From Candidatus Zhuqueibacterota bacterium (GTDB taxonomy: Bacteria; Zhuqueibacterota; QNDG01): a stretch of DNA of 6,207 nt. The DNA lies in assembly GCA_003645915.1 (NCBI GenBank), contig QNDG01000102.1, positions 1 through 6,207 on the forward strand. Reading direction: 5' to 3'. The position numbers and the translations under genes were made by a program. The notes beneath the pieces are model-generated. The model worked only from the letters and a program-made list of their open reading frames with translations. It was not told the DNA's origin and did no database searches. This document shows, piece after piece, positions 5,977 to 6,207 of the stretch. The stretch's first letter is position 1. Each line of letters begins with the position of its first letter.

Positions 5977-6207
5977 AGAAATTGCTACTATTTGTACTTT
6001 CTGTTTTCATAATATCGACTGTCTTGGCCATTGACCGTTCCGGCAACAAGACATTATGGGACTTGGATATCAAAGGTTTTTATCTCGAAAAATGGGATAA
6101 GAATCAAGTAGACAGTGCCATAATGTATGGCTTTAATACTCTTGTCATAAGAGACGCTTCTACAATCTCCTCTCCCCCGTTGGATCTGAATATTTACGAA
6201 CTAACCT
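5973..6207 (+). CDS. Exported protein of unknown function, N-terminal part (runs off the window)
   Basis: This is an open frame of 78 codons reaching the right edge. It begins with a textbook signal peptide: MKK, a hydrophobic core LLLFVLSVFIIS, then TVLA with likely cleavage after A19. The protein should therefore be exported, and there is no lipobox cysteine. The mature start contains WDLDIKGFYLEKWDKNQV (29-46) and IMYGFNTLVIRD (50-61). A strand, then a helix, then G-F-N-T-L-V followed by an acidic residue resembles the first repeat of a (beta/alpha)-barrel in glycoside hydrolases and related enzymes. No catalytic motif is visible, so no family is assigned. ATG 5973 overlaps the permease stop as ATGA, with only a weak AGGTG site upstream, so translation is probably coupled to the permease. 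Its position suggests a role in breaking down or presenting the transported substrate outside the cell. Export is well supported; the enzyme idea is tentative. Confidence 0.8.
   Translation, partial: MKKLLLFVLSVFIISTVLAIDRSGNKTLWDLDIKGFYLEKWDKNQVDSAIMYGFNTLVIRDASTISSPPLDLNIYELT

Noticed and set aside
1..6207. CRISPR arrays, tRNA/rRNA genes, insertion sequences, attachment sites, riboswitches
   Set aside because: No regularly spaced repeats, cloverleaf-like segments, transposase motifs or terminal inverted repeats were seen on reading; the window is almost fully coding.

Overview
The window is an AT-rich bacterial chromosome segment with every gene on the + strand. It reads as part of one sugar-uptake and sugar-processing operon that continues off both ends. 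Codon use is ordinary for a low-GC bacterium. TGA is used as a stop, one gene starts at TTG, and most starts have AAGGAG-like ribosome binding sites. Nothing fixes the phylum: a low-GC anaerobe-type lineage (for example Spirochaetes, Thermotogae, Firmicutes or an uncultured phylum) would fit, but this is a guess.

Layout: (1) positions 3-146, the last 47 codons of a Gfo/Idh/MocA-type NAD(P)-dependent oxidoreductase; (2) 207-1280, a cytoplasmic M14-family zinc carboxypeptidase/amidohydrolase; (3) 1282-2904, a cytoplasmic GH3 enzyme of the NagZ (beta-N-acetylglucosaminidase) subfamily; (4) 2894-4177, a family-1 sugar-binding protein with an N-terminal hydrophobic segment but no lipobox; (5) 4189-5070, a MalF-type permease starting at TTG; (6) 5152-5976, a MalG-type permease; (7) 5973 to the window end, the start of an exported protein with a clear signal peptide and an unidentified mature domain that may be an enzyme barrel. 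Most junctions are tight: 1 bp, 11-bp overlap, 11 bp and 4-bp ATGA overlap. The exceptions are the 60-bp gap before the M14 gene and an 81-bp AT-rich gap between the two permeases. No stretch above 300 bp lacks a gene.

Working model (inference): the exported protein releases or handles an extracellular glycan, and the binding protein and two permeases import an oligosaccharide. No ATPase is encoded here, so a shared MsmX/UgpC-type ATPase must come from elsewhere. The cytoplasmic NagZ-like enzyme removes a terminal beta-GlcNAc. The M14 enzyme and the oxidoreductase act on the rest of the imported molecule. A peptidase next to a GlcNAc-ase suggests a substrate carrying both sugar and peptide or amide, such as a muropeptide or glycopeptide, but plain chito-oligosaccharide uptake is also possible. 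All individual families are known. I see no clearly undescribed system; the interesting point is the combination.
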